A stretch of DNA of 64,000 bases from Planococcus kocurii (GTDB taxonomy: Bacteria; Bacillota; Bacilli; Bacillales_A; Planococcaceae), in NCBI RefSeq assembly GCF_001465835.2, contig NZ_CP013661.2, positions 496,001 through 560,000 of the forward strand. The letters are read 5' to 3'. Below the pieces are notes generated by a model. It saw only the letters and a program-made list of their open reading frames with translations. It ran no database searches and was not told the origin of the DNA. Position 1 is the stretch's first letter. Each line of letters begins with the position of its first letter. This document shows positions 52,963 through 64,000 of the stretch, piece by piece. The position numbers were made by a program, and so were the translations under genes.

Positions 52963-53786
52963 GATTTTCCTCCTTGATAGTTCAAACTTAAATACTCTCT
53001 TACTATTGTAGCAAATTCAGCAGGTTTTTCCACATGTATTGCATGTCCTGCGTCGATAGTTTTATGAATGGCCTTTGGCATCAGACTAGCCATCTCTTTA
53101 GCAATCAACTCAAACTTCAAGTCCAACTGCCCTGTCACCAATAAAACCGGCATATTTAAACACATTAACTCTCCCCAATAAGAAGCTTGAGAACCGGTTC
53201 CCATACCGAGTAAACTATTCGCAAGCCCTACTGGATTTTGCTCCAAGCGTTCTTGGCGAATTGCGTCCTTGACCTTTTCTGGCAAAGATTTCTGACTATC
53301 GAACAATGCAATGTTTTCCCAGGAATCGATAAAACCTACAAGACCTTGCGTAACAATTCGCTCTACAAGATGTGCGTCATTGGCTCGGCGTTTTCTTCTG
53401 GCCTCTTCACTTCGGAGTCCAGGAGAAGCACTTTCTAGAATCAATCCACTAACTCGCACTGGAAATTCACAAGCATAAGCAAGCGCTGTACGCCCGCCCA
53501 TTGAATAGCCGATAAGAGAAAAGCGATCAAGCTCTAACTGGTCAAACAAAGCATCTAAATTGGCGAGTTGCCGTTCCATTGTATAAAATTCGACTGATTT
53601 TGGACTCTCCGTCTTTCCGTGACCAATCAAATCAATGAAAACAAGTTTGTGGTCCGTCCAACCTGTTGCAACTGAGTGCCAGCTTTTTGTAGTGCCCGTA
53701 AAGCCATGCAGAAATACTACGGTTTCTTGTTTTTCTCGATTCCTTACTTCTATATGGTAGTGAGTTCCATTAACTGTTAGTTTCAT
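52959..53786 (-). CDS. menH: SHCHC synthase MenH
   Basis: 275 residues, alpha/beta hydrolase fold. Nucleophile elbow LIGYSMGG near residue 94, His in [11 protein letters not shown] near residue 248, and [10 protein letters not shown] at the oxyanion site. It eliminates pyruvate from SEPHCHC, the MenD product. Start overlaps menD stop (ATGA). Confidence 0.9.
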   Translation of the reverse strand: MKLTVNGTHYHIEVRNREKQETVVFLHGFTGTTKSWHSVATGWTDHKLVFIDLIGHGKTESPKSVEFYTMERQLANLDALFDQLELDRFSLIGYSMGGRTALAYACEFPVRVSGLILESASPGLRSEEARRKRRANDAHLVERIVTQGLVGFIDSWENIALFDSQKSLPEKVKDAIRQERLEQNPVGLANSLLGMGTGSQASYWGELMCLNMPVLLVTGQLDLKFELIAKEMASLMPKAIHKTIDAGHAIHVEKPAEFATIVREYLSLNYQGGKS

Positions 53787-55483
53787 TGCTTAGCCAGCTC
53801 CTCATCAAAGCGGCTCCATAATTTACGATGTGTCATCACATTATTTTCACGATTGGTGAACACTTCAATAATCTTCACTGATTTTGTTTTCGGCTCATCT
53901 AACGCGGCAGCAAATTGGGCAATCGTTTCAGCAGATACATATTGCGCATCGTACATGTTCGCTGCATCGCTAAACGTTAATCCAGTCGGCGTACCGAACA
54001 GTTCTTCAAAATGACGTTCTTCTTGAGACTGAGGCAAATAAGAGAAAATGCCGCCACCATCGTTATTCATCACAACAATCGTCAAATCGGTTTCCTGCAT
54101 TTTAGACGCAATCAAGCCGTTCATGTCATGCAAAAAGGATAAGTCGCCAATATATAAATACGCAGGTCGCTGTTTTGCCGCTTGTACGCCAAACGCCGTT
54201 GACACCACACCATCAATGCCATTCGTCCCGCGGTTCGCATACATCATGATATCCCGCTCTGTTGATTGGAAGAAGGTATCCACGTCGCGAATTGGCATAC
54301 TGCTACCAATGATCAAATCGCAGTTTTCTAATGTCTCAAAAAACACTTTTGCTAACACGCCTTCATCCAACTCTTCTTGACTATGAAGAGCTACAACTTT
54401 CCAATATAAAGAGGATGCCTTGGTCCATTTTTCACGGTACGAATTCGTTTGTTTCATTTCTAAAGACAATTGCCACAAACCATTTATAGAAGCCTGAATG
54501 TGATGCGTTGCTACCGATTGCGCATCTCGCAACATCGGACTTTCATCAAACACCACATAAGTTTCAGGTCTAGCTGCTGCCAAAAACAAACTCAGTGGTT
54601 TTGAAACCGGTTGTGGCCCAATCCGAAACACGACTTGTGGGGTTACTTGTTCTTTAAACTCTTTATTTTTTAACAACGCATCGTATGAATCAACAATCAG
54701 ATGTCTTGTAGTTGATGGACAATTGCCTCGTAAATTCGATAGTGGATCGGCAAGTACTGGCCAGTTGAGCTTTTGAATAAACTCCCAAAATTCAGGTGGC
54801 ATCGGTTTGGTCATTTCCCCAACAATTAATAGTCCCCGGTCCTTTTTTAACACGTTCTGCAAAAACACACGACTTTCGGCAGATAGGGAAAGTTCTCCAC
54901 CAAAATGGGCAATGTCTCCGCTACTTTCATAAGTTTGTTCAAAATCAATACCGAGTGGTTCACGAAATGGTACATTGATATGCACGGGTCCTCTTGGTTC
55001 ACTGTTGGCATTTTGAACAGAACGGTGCAAATGACGCGTTAAGAACGCCAATTGATTTTCCGTTTCCGGCATCGGCAAATCAGTTGACCATTTAACATGT
55101 GATCCAAACAAATTGATTTGATTGATTGCTTGCGGTGCCCCGACTTCTCGCAACTCGTGCGGTCGGTCAGCCGTTACGACGATTAACGGTACACGTGCGT
55201 AGTAAGCTTCGACGACTGCTGGAAAATAATTAGCGGCTGCAGTTCCAGATGTGCATAACAGCATCACCGGTTTACCAGACGCCTTCGCCATGCCCAGCGC
55301 GAAATAAGCTGCGGAACGTTCATCGATTTGACGGTATACCGTCAAGCCTTCTTGTTTCATACAAGCATAAGCTAATGGTGTTGAACGAGATCCTGGACTA
55401 ATGACTGCAGCTGCCACGCCTAGTTCAACTAGTGAATGGGTGAATGCAGATACATATTCTGTTAATGCTTTACGACTCGTCAC
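53783..55483 (-). CDS. menD: SEPHCHC synthase MenD
   Basis: 566 residues, thiamine diphosphate enzyme. SPGSRSTPLAYA near residue 30, the PP/Pyr domains, GSSMPIRDVDTFF and the ThDP-binding stretch near GDLSFLHDMNGL with NNDGGGIFSYLPQ. It joins isochorismate and 2-oxoglutarate. GTG start, overlapping menF by 14 bp. Confidence 0.95.
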   Translation of the reverse strand: MTSRKALTEYVSAFTHSLVELGVAAAVISPGSRSTPLAYACMKQEGLTVYRQIDERSAAYFALGMAKASGKPVMLLCTSGTAAANYFPAVVEAYYARVPLIVVTADRPHELREVGAPQAINQINLFGSHVKWSTDLPMPETENQLAFLTRHLHRSVQNANSEPRGPVHINVPFREPLGIDFEQTYESSGDIAHFGGELSLSAESRVFLQNVLKKDRGLLIVGEMTKPMPPEFWEFIQKLNWPVLADPLSNLRGNCPSTTRHLIVDSYDALLKNKEFKEQVTPQVVFRIGPQPVSKPLSLFLAAARPETYVVFDESPMLRDAQSVATHHIQASINGLWQLSLEMKQTNSYREKWTKASSLYWKVVALHSQEELDEGVLAKVFFETLENCDLIIGSSMPIRDVDTFFQSTERDIMMYANRGTNGIDGVVSTAFGVQAAKQRPAYLYIGDLSFLHDMNGLIASKMQETDLTIVVMNNDGGGIFSYLPQSQEERHFEELFGTPTGLTFSDAANMYDAQYVSAETIAQFAAALDEPKTKSVKIIEVFTNRENNVMTHRKLWSRFDEELAKQ

Positions 55484-56861
55484 TCAATTGACCTCCCAAT
55501 GCCCGGAGCATCGGCCTAAACTTAACCCATGTCTCGTCATATTCTGACTCTGGCGTGGAATCTGCTACAATTCCACCTCCCGCATATAAATAAGCTTCTT
55601 TGCCATCTAGTAAAGCCGACCGAATAGCAACCGCAAATTCGCCGTCTCCTTTGGCATCAATCCACCCAACAGGCGCAGCATAATAACCGCGATTCATTGC
55701 TTCGTAGTTCCGAATCATTTCCAACGCTAGTAATTTGGGTTCTCCACCGAGTGCTGGCGTAGGATGAAGAACTTGCACCAAATCAAATAGCGTAGCACCT
55801 GGATTCAAGTCTCCTTCAACCGGTGTATATAAATGCTGAATATCCCTAATTTTCATCAATTTCGGCAATTTGGGTACGATTGTCCGACTGCAATTCGCTC
55901 TAAAAACTTCACTAATCATGTTTACTACATATTGATGTTCAGCACGATTTTTAGAATCTTTCAGTAAAATTTCCCCAAGTTCGGTATCCTTCTCAATGGT
56001 TTTTCCACGCGGAGTAGAACCCGCTAAACATGTCGAAAGGGCTTTATGATTTTCCACTTTTACTAATCGTTCAGGAGTCGCACCAAAGAAAAATTGGTCT
56101 TCTGCCTCCAAACCAAATAGAAAACTTTCAGGTTGTTCATTAGATACTTGATACAATGCTGAAGTCGGTGTAAACACATCTTCAAATTCCAGTTTCATCG
56201 TGCGTGCAATAACGACTTTTTCAACTTCTTTAGCTTTAATAATGTCGGTTACTTGTTTGATGGAATCCAAATAAGCTTGTTTTTTCAGTTCTATACGACC
56301 CGTTGTTTGCGGTTTATCGTATTTGTCCACTTCTGATACTTGGGCTGCATGGATCAATTTATCCCGCTCTTTGCGCATCGCCTCAAATTCTGCAAAACTC
56401 TCTTGCTTTTGAGTGATTAAATGGATACTAATAAAAGCCTGTTCTCCTTTTAACACTAGTTGAAAAGTCGGCACTGCGAAATAAGCCTGAGGAAATCTCT
56501 TCCATTCACTCGCTTTATTGTTTAACGGATCAAACGAAAATCCACCAAATAGAACCGGCTGAACCGAATGCTCTTCATTGACAATTTGGCGACATAAGTT
56601 CTGCCAATCTTTTTTTATTTCTTCAAATCTTCCATTTGCCTTGTTTGTAGACAATACATGGGCATGACCGATTCCGACCAACGTAAAGGTCTTTTCCCGA
56701 TTTTGCCAGTACAGTCGTTTTCCTGAGTGGTCACTTCCGCCGGCTTCAAAAAATGCCAATGCTGACATGCGTGTTACTTCAATTGTTTCCGTATAAAAGC
56801 GGTAGCCTTCGTATTGGCTATCCGCAGATTGTTGAGTCGATGAAGACGATTCTGAATTCAC
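55470..56861 (-). CDS. menF: Isochorismate synthase MenF
   Basis: 463 residues of the chorismate-utilising family. KVVIARTMKLEFEDVF near residue 216, LAGSTPRGKT, LHPTPALGGEP near residue 373 and YAGGGIVADSTPESEYDET carry the conserved active-site residues. First enzyme of the menaquinone branch. GTG start with CGGAGGTAA. First gene of menFDHBEC. Confidence 0.94.
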   Translation of the reverse strand: MNSESSSSTQQSADSQYEGYRFYTETIEVTRMSALAFFEAGGSDHSGKRLYWQNREKTFTLVGIGHAHVLSTNKANGRFEEIKKDWQNLCRQIVNEEHSVQPVLFGGFSFDPLNNKASEWKRFPQAYFAVPTFQLVLKGEQAFISIHLITQKQESFAEFEAMRKERDKLIHAAQVSEVDKYDKPQTTGRIELKKQAYLDSIKQVTDIIKAKEVEKVVIARTMKLEFEDVFTPTSALYQVSNEQPESFLFGLEAEDQFFFGATPERLVKVENHKALSTCLAGSTPRGKTIEKDTELGEILLKDSKNRAEHQYVVNMISEVFRANCSRTIVPKLPKLMKIRDIQHLYTPVEGDLNPGATLFDLVQVLHPTPALGGEPKLLALEMIRNYEAMNRGYYAAPVGWIDAKGDGEFAVAIRSALLDGKEAYLYAGGGIVADSTPESEYDETWVKFRPMLRALGGQLSDES

Positions 56862-57031
56862 CTGATTACCTCCGTTTTAAGACAACAGTCTAGTTTATTC
56901 CACAAACGTTCTACTTTTTAATCTCTACCTTCTATCATACTCTTTTCTGCTAAAATCAGCACATCATTTGCTGTATTCACTGTTATTTTGAAGTACAATG
57001 AGGAGTGGAAAGAATTAAAGGAGAGAGATAT

Positions 57032-57943
57032 ATGACACATTCACTACAAGCAGACAGCGGATGGCGCGTATGGTGGCAACTAACTCGGCCGCATACCTTA
57101 ACCGCTTCTTTCGCTCCCGTATTCCTCGGAACGATGATTGCTTTACAGTATTCCCCTATCGATTGGATTTTATTCCTAGCTATGCTCGTTGCGAGTTTAT
57201 TGATTCAAGCAGCTACTAATATGTTCAATGAATATTACGATTTTGCTAGAGGGTTAGACAATGAGAACTCTGTCGGTATTGGGGGTGCAATTGTTCGGAA
57301 CGGTGTGAAACCGAAAACTGTATTAACTCTAGCTTTATTGTTCTACGGGATTGCTGCAGTTATTGGTCTCTACATTTGTTCACTAACTAGTTGGTGGCTT
57401 TTAGTTGTAGGTGCCGTTGCAATGGGGATTGGCTATTTTTATACCGGTGGGCCATATCCTATTGCCTACACACCTTTTGGCGAACTTTTCTCTGGCGTAG
57501 TCATGGGCTATTTGATTGTAATCATTGCCTTCTATATTCAAACGGGGATGGTAACCCTAGAAGCATCGTTACTTGCTATTCCGAGCACATTATTAGTAGC
57601 AGCTATTATGCTAGCTAATAACATTCGCGATATTGTGGGCGACGAAGAAAGTGGACGCAAAACACTTGCTATTTTGGTTAAAAGACCGGCAGCTGTCAAT
57701 ATTCTTATGTGGTTTTTCATTCTAGCCTACGTATGGATTGTCATCCTTATCCTAGTAGGAATATTGACACCGTGGGCTTTACTAGTCTTCATAAGCGTCA
57801 TTAAACCTATTAAAGTCGTTCAAATCTTTAAACGTTTTACAGAACCTCTAAAGGTGATGCCGGCGATGAAAGATACTGGAAAAACAAATACATTTGTGGC
57901 TTTTTTACTTGGAATTGGGTTACTGATTGATTACCTTCTATAA
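57032..57943 (+). CDS. menA: 1,4-Dihydroxy-2-naphthoate polyprenyltransferase MenA
   Basis: 303 residues from ATG 57032, with AAAGGAGAG. About eight membrane helices of the UbiA family. The prenyl-diphosphate motifs are NMFNEYYDFARG near residue 69 and NNIRDIVGDEESGRKT near residue 190. It attaches the isoprenoid tail to make demethylmenaquinone. Divergent from menF, unlike B. subtilis, where menA is elsewhere as I recall. Confidence 0.93.
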   Translation: MTHSLQADSGWRVWWQLTRPHTLTASFAPVFLGTMIALQYSPIDWILFLAMLVASLLIQAATNMFNEYYDFARGLDNENSVGIGGAIVRNGVKPKTVLTLALLFYGIAAVIGLYICSLTSWWLLVVGAVAMGIGYFYTGGPYPIAYTPFGELFSGVVMGYLIVIIAFYIQTGMVTLEASLLAIPSTLLVAAIMLANNIRDIVGDEESGRKTLAILVKRPAAVNILMWFFILAYVWIVILILVGILTPWALLVFISVIKPIKVVQIFKRFTEPLKVMPAMKDTGKTNTFVAFLLGIGLLIDYLL

Positions 57944-57954
57944 TATAGACAAAC

Positions 57955-57986
57955 AAAAAAGGATTTCTCTAGAAATCCTTTTTTTG
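57955..57986 (+). terminator. Terminator after menA
   Basis: AAAAAAGGATTTCT/AGAAATCCTTTTTT hairpin with CTAG centre and a T run. Confidence 0.9.
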
Positions 57987-58073
57987 TTTGTCTAAAATAA
58001 TACTTTGAAGAACAGTTAATTATAAGTTATAGTAAATAAATAATTCTAAATTTTCGAATGAGGAGGATATATA

Positions 58074-59039
58074 GTGAAACCTATCATCATCGGCATTATT
58101 GCAGCTTTTTTCTTTGCATTTACTTTCGTACTCAACGCCACGATGGAAGCTGACGGCGGGAATTGGATCTGGAGTGCGTCTCTCCGATACTTTTTCATGA
58201 TTCCCTTTTTACTTTTGATTGTTGTTTTAAGAAAGAACTTAAAACCACTGTTACAAGAAATGAACAAAAACAAAAGAGCTTGGACCTTATGGAGTTTTGT
58301 TGGATTTGGCTTATTCTATGCTCCACTATGTTTCGCTGCAGCCTATTCCCCTGGCTGGCTCATCGCAGGAACATGGCAAATTACCATAGTCGCTGGTACA
58401 TTACTTGCTCCCTTATTTCTCATTACCATACATAGCAATAAAGAAACTACTCAACTAAGAGGAAAGATTCCTGTTAAAAGCTTGATGATTTCTTTTATCA
58501 TATTAGCAGGAGTCAGTTTAATGCAACTTGAACATGTAGCAGTTGTTTCTTCTTCAACACTTTGGTTCGGTTTTATCCCTGTTATCCTCGCAGCTTTCGC
58601 ATACCCATTAGGAAATAGAAAAATGATGGATATATGTGGAGGCAGGTTGGATGCGTATCAGAGGGTTTTGGGCATGACACTAGCTAGTCTACCTTTTTGG
58701 TTCATCCTATCATTATATGGGCTTGTTACTGTAGGTGGACCTAGCGCTTCACAAAGCTTACAAACTTTAATTGTAGCAATCAGTTCAGGTGTAATGGCAA
58801 CAGTACTCTTCTTTAAAGCGACTGATCTAGTTAGAGGCGATATGCAGAAACTAGGAGCAGTAGAAGCGACACAATCAATGGAAGTTTTATTTGCGTTAGC
58901 AGGAGAAGCACTTTTCTTGTCAATTGTCTTACCTTCAAGCTTAGCAATAATCGGAATTTTCATTGTAATGCTTGGCATGATTCTTCACAGTCTTAATTCT
59001 AGTAAAACGAAAAAAAGTGTTATGCAATTAAATGCATAA
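58074..59039 (+). CDS. EmrE-type multidrug resistance efflux transporter
   Basis: 321 residues with about ten hydrophobic segments of the DMT superfamily. The N-terminus IIGIIAAFFFAFTFVLNATM and AYSPGWLIAGTWQITIVAG fit the 'multidrug resistance efflux transporter' group. Substrate unknown. GTG start with GAGGAGG. Its stop codon lies in the terminator shared with the tRNA operon. Confidence 0.8.
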   Translation: MKPIIIGIIAAFFFAFTFVLNATMEADGGNWIWSASLRYFFMIPFLLLIVVLRKNLKPLLQEMNKNKRAWTLWSFVGFGLFYAPLCFAAAYSPGWLIAGTWQITIVAGTLLAPLFLITIHSNKETTQLRGKIPVKSLMISFIILAGVSLMQLEHVAVVSSSTLWFGFIPVILAAFAYPLGNRKMMDICGGRLDAYQRVLGMTLASLPFWFILSLYGLVTVGGPSASQSLQTLIVAISSGVMATVLFFKATDLVRGDMQKLGAVEATQSMEVLFALAGEALFLSIVLPSSLAIIGIFIVMLGMILHSLNSSKTKKSVMQLNA

Positions 59040-59048
59040 CACTTTTCT
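59010..59048. terminator. Bidirectional terminator, exporter / rrn operon
   Basis: AAAAAGTGTTATGCA/TGCATAACACTTTT hairpin. Its left half codes for the last residues of the exporter, and its T run on the minus strand ends the tRNA operon. Confidence 0.85.
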
Positions 59049-59052
59049 ATAA

Positions 59053-59124
59053 TGACCCCTACGGGATTCGAACCCGTGTTACCGCCGTGAAAGGGCGGTG
59101 TCTTAACCGCTTGACCAAGGGGCC
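59053..59124 (-). tRNA. tRNA-Glu (TTC)
   Basis: Cloverleaf folds, anticodon loop CTTTCAC, no encoded CCA. Last tRNA of the operon. Confidence 0.97.
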
Positions 59125-59130
59125 AAATAC

Positions 59131-59221
59131 TGGCGGAGAAGGAGGGATTTGAACCCTCGCGCCGGTTGCCCGACCTACACCCTTAGCAGGGGCGCCTCTT
59201 CAGCCACTTGAGTACTTCCCC
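59131..59221 (-). tRNA. tRNA-Ser (GCT)
   Basis: Class II tRNA with a long variable arm, anticodon GCT in loop CTGCTAA, CCA encoded. Confidence 0.97.
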
Positions 59222-59225
59222 AGTA

Positions 59226-59300
59226 TGGCTCCGAAGGTAGGACTCGAACCTACGACCATCGCATTAACAGTGCGGTGCTCTACCACTGAGCTACTTCGGA
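59226..59300 (-). tRNA. tRNA-Asn (GTT)
   Basis: Anticodon GTT in loop CTGTTAA; CCA encoded. Confidence 0.97.
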
Positions 59301-59301
59301 A

Positions 59302-59378
<77 letters not shown>

Positions 59379-59391
59379 ATATGTAATATTA

Positions 59392-59465
59392 TGGAGCGGG
59401 TGGGGGGAATCGAACCCCCATCATCAGCTTGGAAGGCTGAGGTTTTACCACTAAACTACACCCGC
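59392..59465 (-). tRNA. tRNA-Gly (TCC)
   Basis: Anticodon TCC in loop CTTCCAA; CCA encoded. Confidence 0.97.
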
Positions 59466-59471
59466 GTAAAA

Positions 59472-59547
59472 TGGTGGGTCAGGACGGAATCGAACCGCCG
59501 ACACTTAGAGCTTCAATCTAATGCTCTACCGACTGAGCTACTGACCC
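59472..59547 (-). tRNA. tRNA-Phe (GAA)
   Basis: Anticodon GAA in loop TTGAAGC; CCA encoded. Confidence 0.97.
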
Positions 59548-59564
59548 ACTTTATTTATTGAAAA

Positions 59565-59640
59565 TGGCGGTCCCGACCGGGATCGAACCGGCGATCTCCT
59601 GCGTGACAGGCAGGCATGTTAACCGCTACACCACGGGACC
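59565..59640 (-). tRNA. tRNA-Asp (GTC)
   Basis: Anticodon GTC in loop CTGTCAC; CCA encoded. Confidence 0.97.
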
Positions 59641-59642
59641 AT

Positions 59643-59720
<78 letters not shown>

Positions 59721-59767
59721 ACAATATTATAATTCAAAAGAAATTCGTCCACACATTTTAAAAAATA

Positions 59768-59860
59768 TGGAGGAGGAAGAGGGATTCGAACCCCCGCGGG
59801 ATTTGACTCCCCTGTCGGTTTTCAAGACCGATCCCTTCAGCCAAACTTGGGTATTCCTCC
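59768..59860 (-). tRNA. tRNA-Ser (TGA)
   Basis: Class II with long variable arm, anticodon TGA in loop CTTGAAA; CCA encoded. Confidence 0.97.
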
Positions 59861-59875
59861 GAGATAAAATACATA

Positions 59876-59952
59876 TGGTGGACCTTGCAGGACTCGAACC
59901 TGCGACCGGACGGTTATGAGCCGTCTGCTCTAACCAACTGAGCTAAAGGTCC
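59876..59952 (-). tRNA. tRNA-Ile2 (CAT, lysidine type)
   Basis: Anticodon CAT, but the body starts GGACCTTTAGCTCAG and matches the Bacillus Ile tRNA whose C34 is converted to lysidine by TilS; CCA encoded. Confidence 0.88.
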
Positions 59953-59960
59953 TAAAAAAG

Positions 59961-60034
59961 TGGCGGCAGAGGGGATCGAACCCCCGACCTCACGGGTATG
60001 AACCGTACGCTCTAGCCAGCTGAGCTACGCCGCC
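59961..60034 (-). tRNA. Elongator tRNA-Met (CAT)
   Basis: Anticodon CAT, body GGCGGCGTAGCTCAGC as in Bacillus elongator Met. No encoded CCA. Confidence 0.92.
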
Positions 60035-60055
60035 GGGATCTTTACTTTAAAAAGT

Positions 60056-60131
60056 TGGTGGAGCCTAGCGGGATCGAACCGCTGACCTCCTGCGTGCAAG
60101 GCAGGCGCTCTCCCAGCTGAGCTAAGGCCCC
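60056..60131 (-). tRNA. tRNA-Ala (TGC)
   Basis: Anticodon TGC in loop CTTGCAC; CCA encoded. Confidence 0.97.
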
Positions 60132-60137
60132 ATTGTT

Positions 60138-60214
60138 TGGTCGGGAAGACAGGATTCGAACCTGCGACCCCTTGGTCCCAAACCAAGTGCTCTACCAAGC
60201 TGAGCTACTTCCCG
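60138..60214 (-). tRNA. tRNA-Pro (TGG)
   Basis: Anticodon TGG in loop TTTGGGA; CCA encoded. Confidence 0.97.
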
Positions 60215-60240
60215 AACTTGAGTTGCTGAGTATAAAAATA

Positions 60241-60317
60241 TGGTGCGCCCGAGAGGACTCGAACCTCTAACCGCTTGATTCGTAGTCAAGTACTCTATCC
60301 AATTGAGCTACGGGCGC
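60241..60317 (-). tRNA. tRNA-Arg (ACG)
   Basis: Anticodon ACG in loop CTACGAA; A34 is presumably deaminated to inosine. CCA encoded. Confidence 0.97.
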
Positions 60318-60348
60318 ATATGATGCTATTCACTATTTCGTGAAAAGA

Positions 60349-60437
60349 TGGTGCCGAGGACCGGAATCGAACCGGTACGGTAGTCACCTACCGCAGGATT
60401 TTAAGTCCTGTGCGTCTGCCAGTTCCGCCACCCCGGC
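60349..60437 (-). tRNA. tRNA-Leu (TAA)
   Basis: Class II, anticodon TAA in loop CTTAAAA; CCA encoded. Confidence 0.97.
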
Positions 60438-60466
60438 TAAGGGTCGGTATCACGTGCAAATAAATA

Positions 60467-60541
60467 TGGAGCGGAAGACGAGGTTCGAACTCGCGACCTC
60501 CACCTTGGCAAGGTGGCGTTCTACCACTGAACTACTTCCGC
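60467..60541 (-). tRNA. tRNA-Gly (GCC)
   Basis: Anticodon GCC in loop TTGCCAA; CCA encoded. Confidence 0.97.
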
Positions 60542-60546
60542 AAAAA

Positions 60547-60631
60547 TGGTGCGGGTGAAGGGAGTCGAACCCCCACGCCCGAAGGCGCTAGATCCTAAGT
60601 CTAGTGCGTCTGCCAGTTCCGCCACACCCGC
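60547..60631 (-). tRNA. tRNA-Leu (TAG)
   Basis: Class II, anticodon TAG in loop CTTAGGA; CCA encoded. Confidence 0.97.
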
Positions 60632-60651
60632 GTGGCAATATAAAATTAAAA

Positions 60652-60727
60652 TGGTGAGCCATGAAGGATTCGAACCTTCGACCCTCTGATTAAAAGTCAG
60701 ATGCTCTACCAGCTGAGCTAATGGCTC
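60652..60727 (-). tRNA. tRNA-Lys (TTT)
   Basis: Anticodon TTT in loop CTTTTAA; CCA encoded. A likely substrate of MnmL/MnmM. Confidence 0.97.
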
Positions 60728-60734
60728 GAAAAAG

Positions 60735-60810
<76 letters not shown>

Positions 60811-60822
60811 AAAAGAAATAAA

Positions 60823-60898
60823 TGGTGGAGGATGACGGGATCGAACCGCCGACCCTCTGCTTGTAAGGCAGATGCTCTCCCAGCTGAGCTAATCCTCC
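60823..60898 (-). tRNA. tRNA-Val (TAC)
   Basis: Anticodon TAC in loop CTTACAA; CCA encoded. First tRNA after the 5S gene. Confidence 0.97.
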
Positions 60899-60908
60899 GA
60901 TATATATT

Positions 60909-61023
<115 letters not shown>

Positions 61024-61163
61024 ACTATTTGGTTTTGAAAGACAAGATTTATTATACCAGTAGTACTGGTTTTTTCAAGCTTTTTTTACAAAAACTTGGG
61101 CTTATTCTTTCAAAACTGGATAAACGACGGGTGAAACAAGCAAGTTTTTCGCATACAGTGTGT

Positions 61164-64000
<2,837 letters not shown>

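Overview
The window is chromosomal DNA from a low-GC Gram-positive bacterium of the order Bacillales, most likely family Planococcaceae (Planococcus or a close relative). This rests on Bacillus-type synteny (ytnP-trmB-ytlR-thpR, dat-pepV, ytpA-ytoA-metK-pckA-ytmA-ytkD-dps-ytjA, menFDHBEC), Bacillus-type regulatory RNAs (leuS T-box, metK SAM-I riboswitch), AGGAGG-type ribosome binding sites, frequent GTG and TTG starts, and an rrn operon followed by a long tRNA train. The genus is inferred from overall protein character, not proven.

Layout. 1-16.2 kb is core genome: tRNA modification (trmB, mnmL, mnmM), RNA and cell-wall enzymes (thpR, rsuA, murJ, dat, pepV), leuS with its T-box, and scoAB. 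A 118-bp tandem repeat abuts the 3' end of leuS. 16.2-21.4 kb holds a transporter, a thioredoxin-fold protein, a HAD phosphatase, a secreted M23 peptidoglycan hydrolase and msrA. 21.4-37.5 kb is an accessory region. 38.8-59.0 kb is core again: ytpA, ytoA, metK, pckA, ytmA, ytkD, dps, yidD, a zinc-binding lipoprotein with a Zur box, the menaquinone genes menFDHBEC with divergent menA, and an EmrE-type exporter. 59.05-64 kb is an rrn operon read leftwards: most of a 23S gene, a 5S gene and 20 tRNA genes.

The accessory region is the notable part and shows two superimposed repeat systems. (1) Eleven copies of an exactly 32-bp palindrome lie at 28.5-37.0 kb (12-bp arms GAATGTAACTTA and its complement, 8-base variable centre). 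They separate mostly single small genes into units of about 0.3-0.7 kb, like integron cassettes, but they lack the canonical attC core and no integrase is in the window. In one copy both arms changed together (GAAAG/CTTTC), and several genes take their stop codon from the palindrome. (2) Five sites resembling the Bacillus dif site (11-bp arms, 6-7 bp centre, right arm close to ATATGTAAACT) lie at 21.4-33.0 kb. They bracket blocks carrying an ANT(4')-like aminoglycoside nucleotidyltransferase, an MFS efflux gene with a leader peptide and a sequesterable Shine-Dalgarno, a toxin-antitoxin-like pair, and, in the smallest block, a single alpha/beta hydrolase. This resembles the pdif modules known from Acinetobacter plasmids. 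A decayed IS30-family element sits between the two systems.

The core genes make coherent sets: MnmL and MnmM complete the wobble-uridine modification of tRNA; MenF-D-H-B-E-C with MenA make menaquinone for respiration; MetK is controlled by SAM, LeuS by uncharged tRNA-Leu, the zinc-binding protein probably by Zur, PckA possibly by CcpN, and Dps possibly by sigma B.
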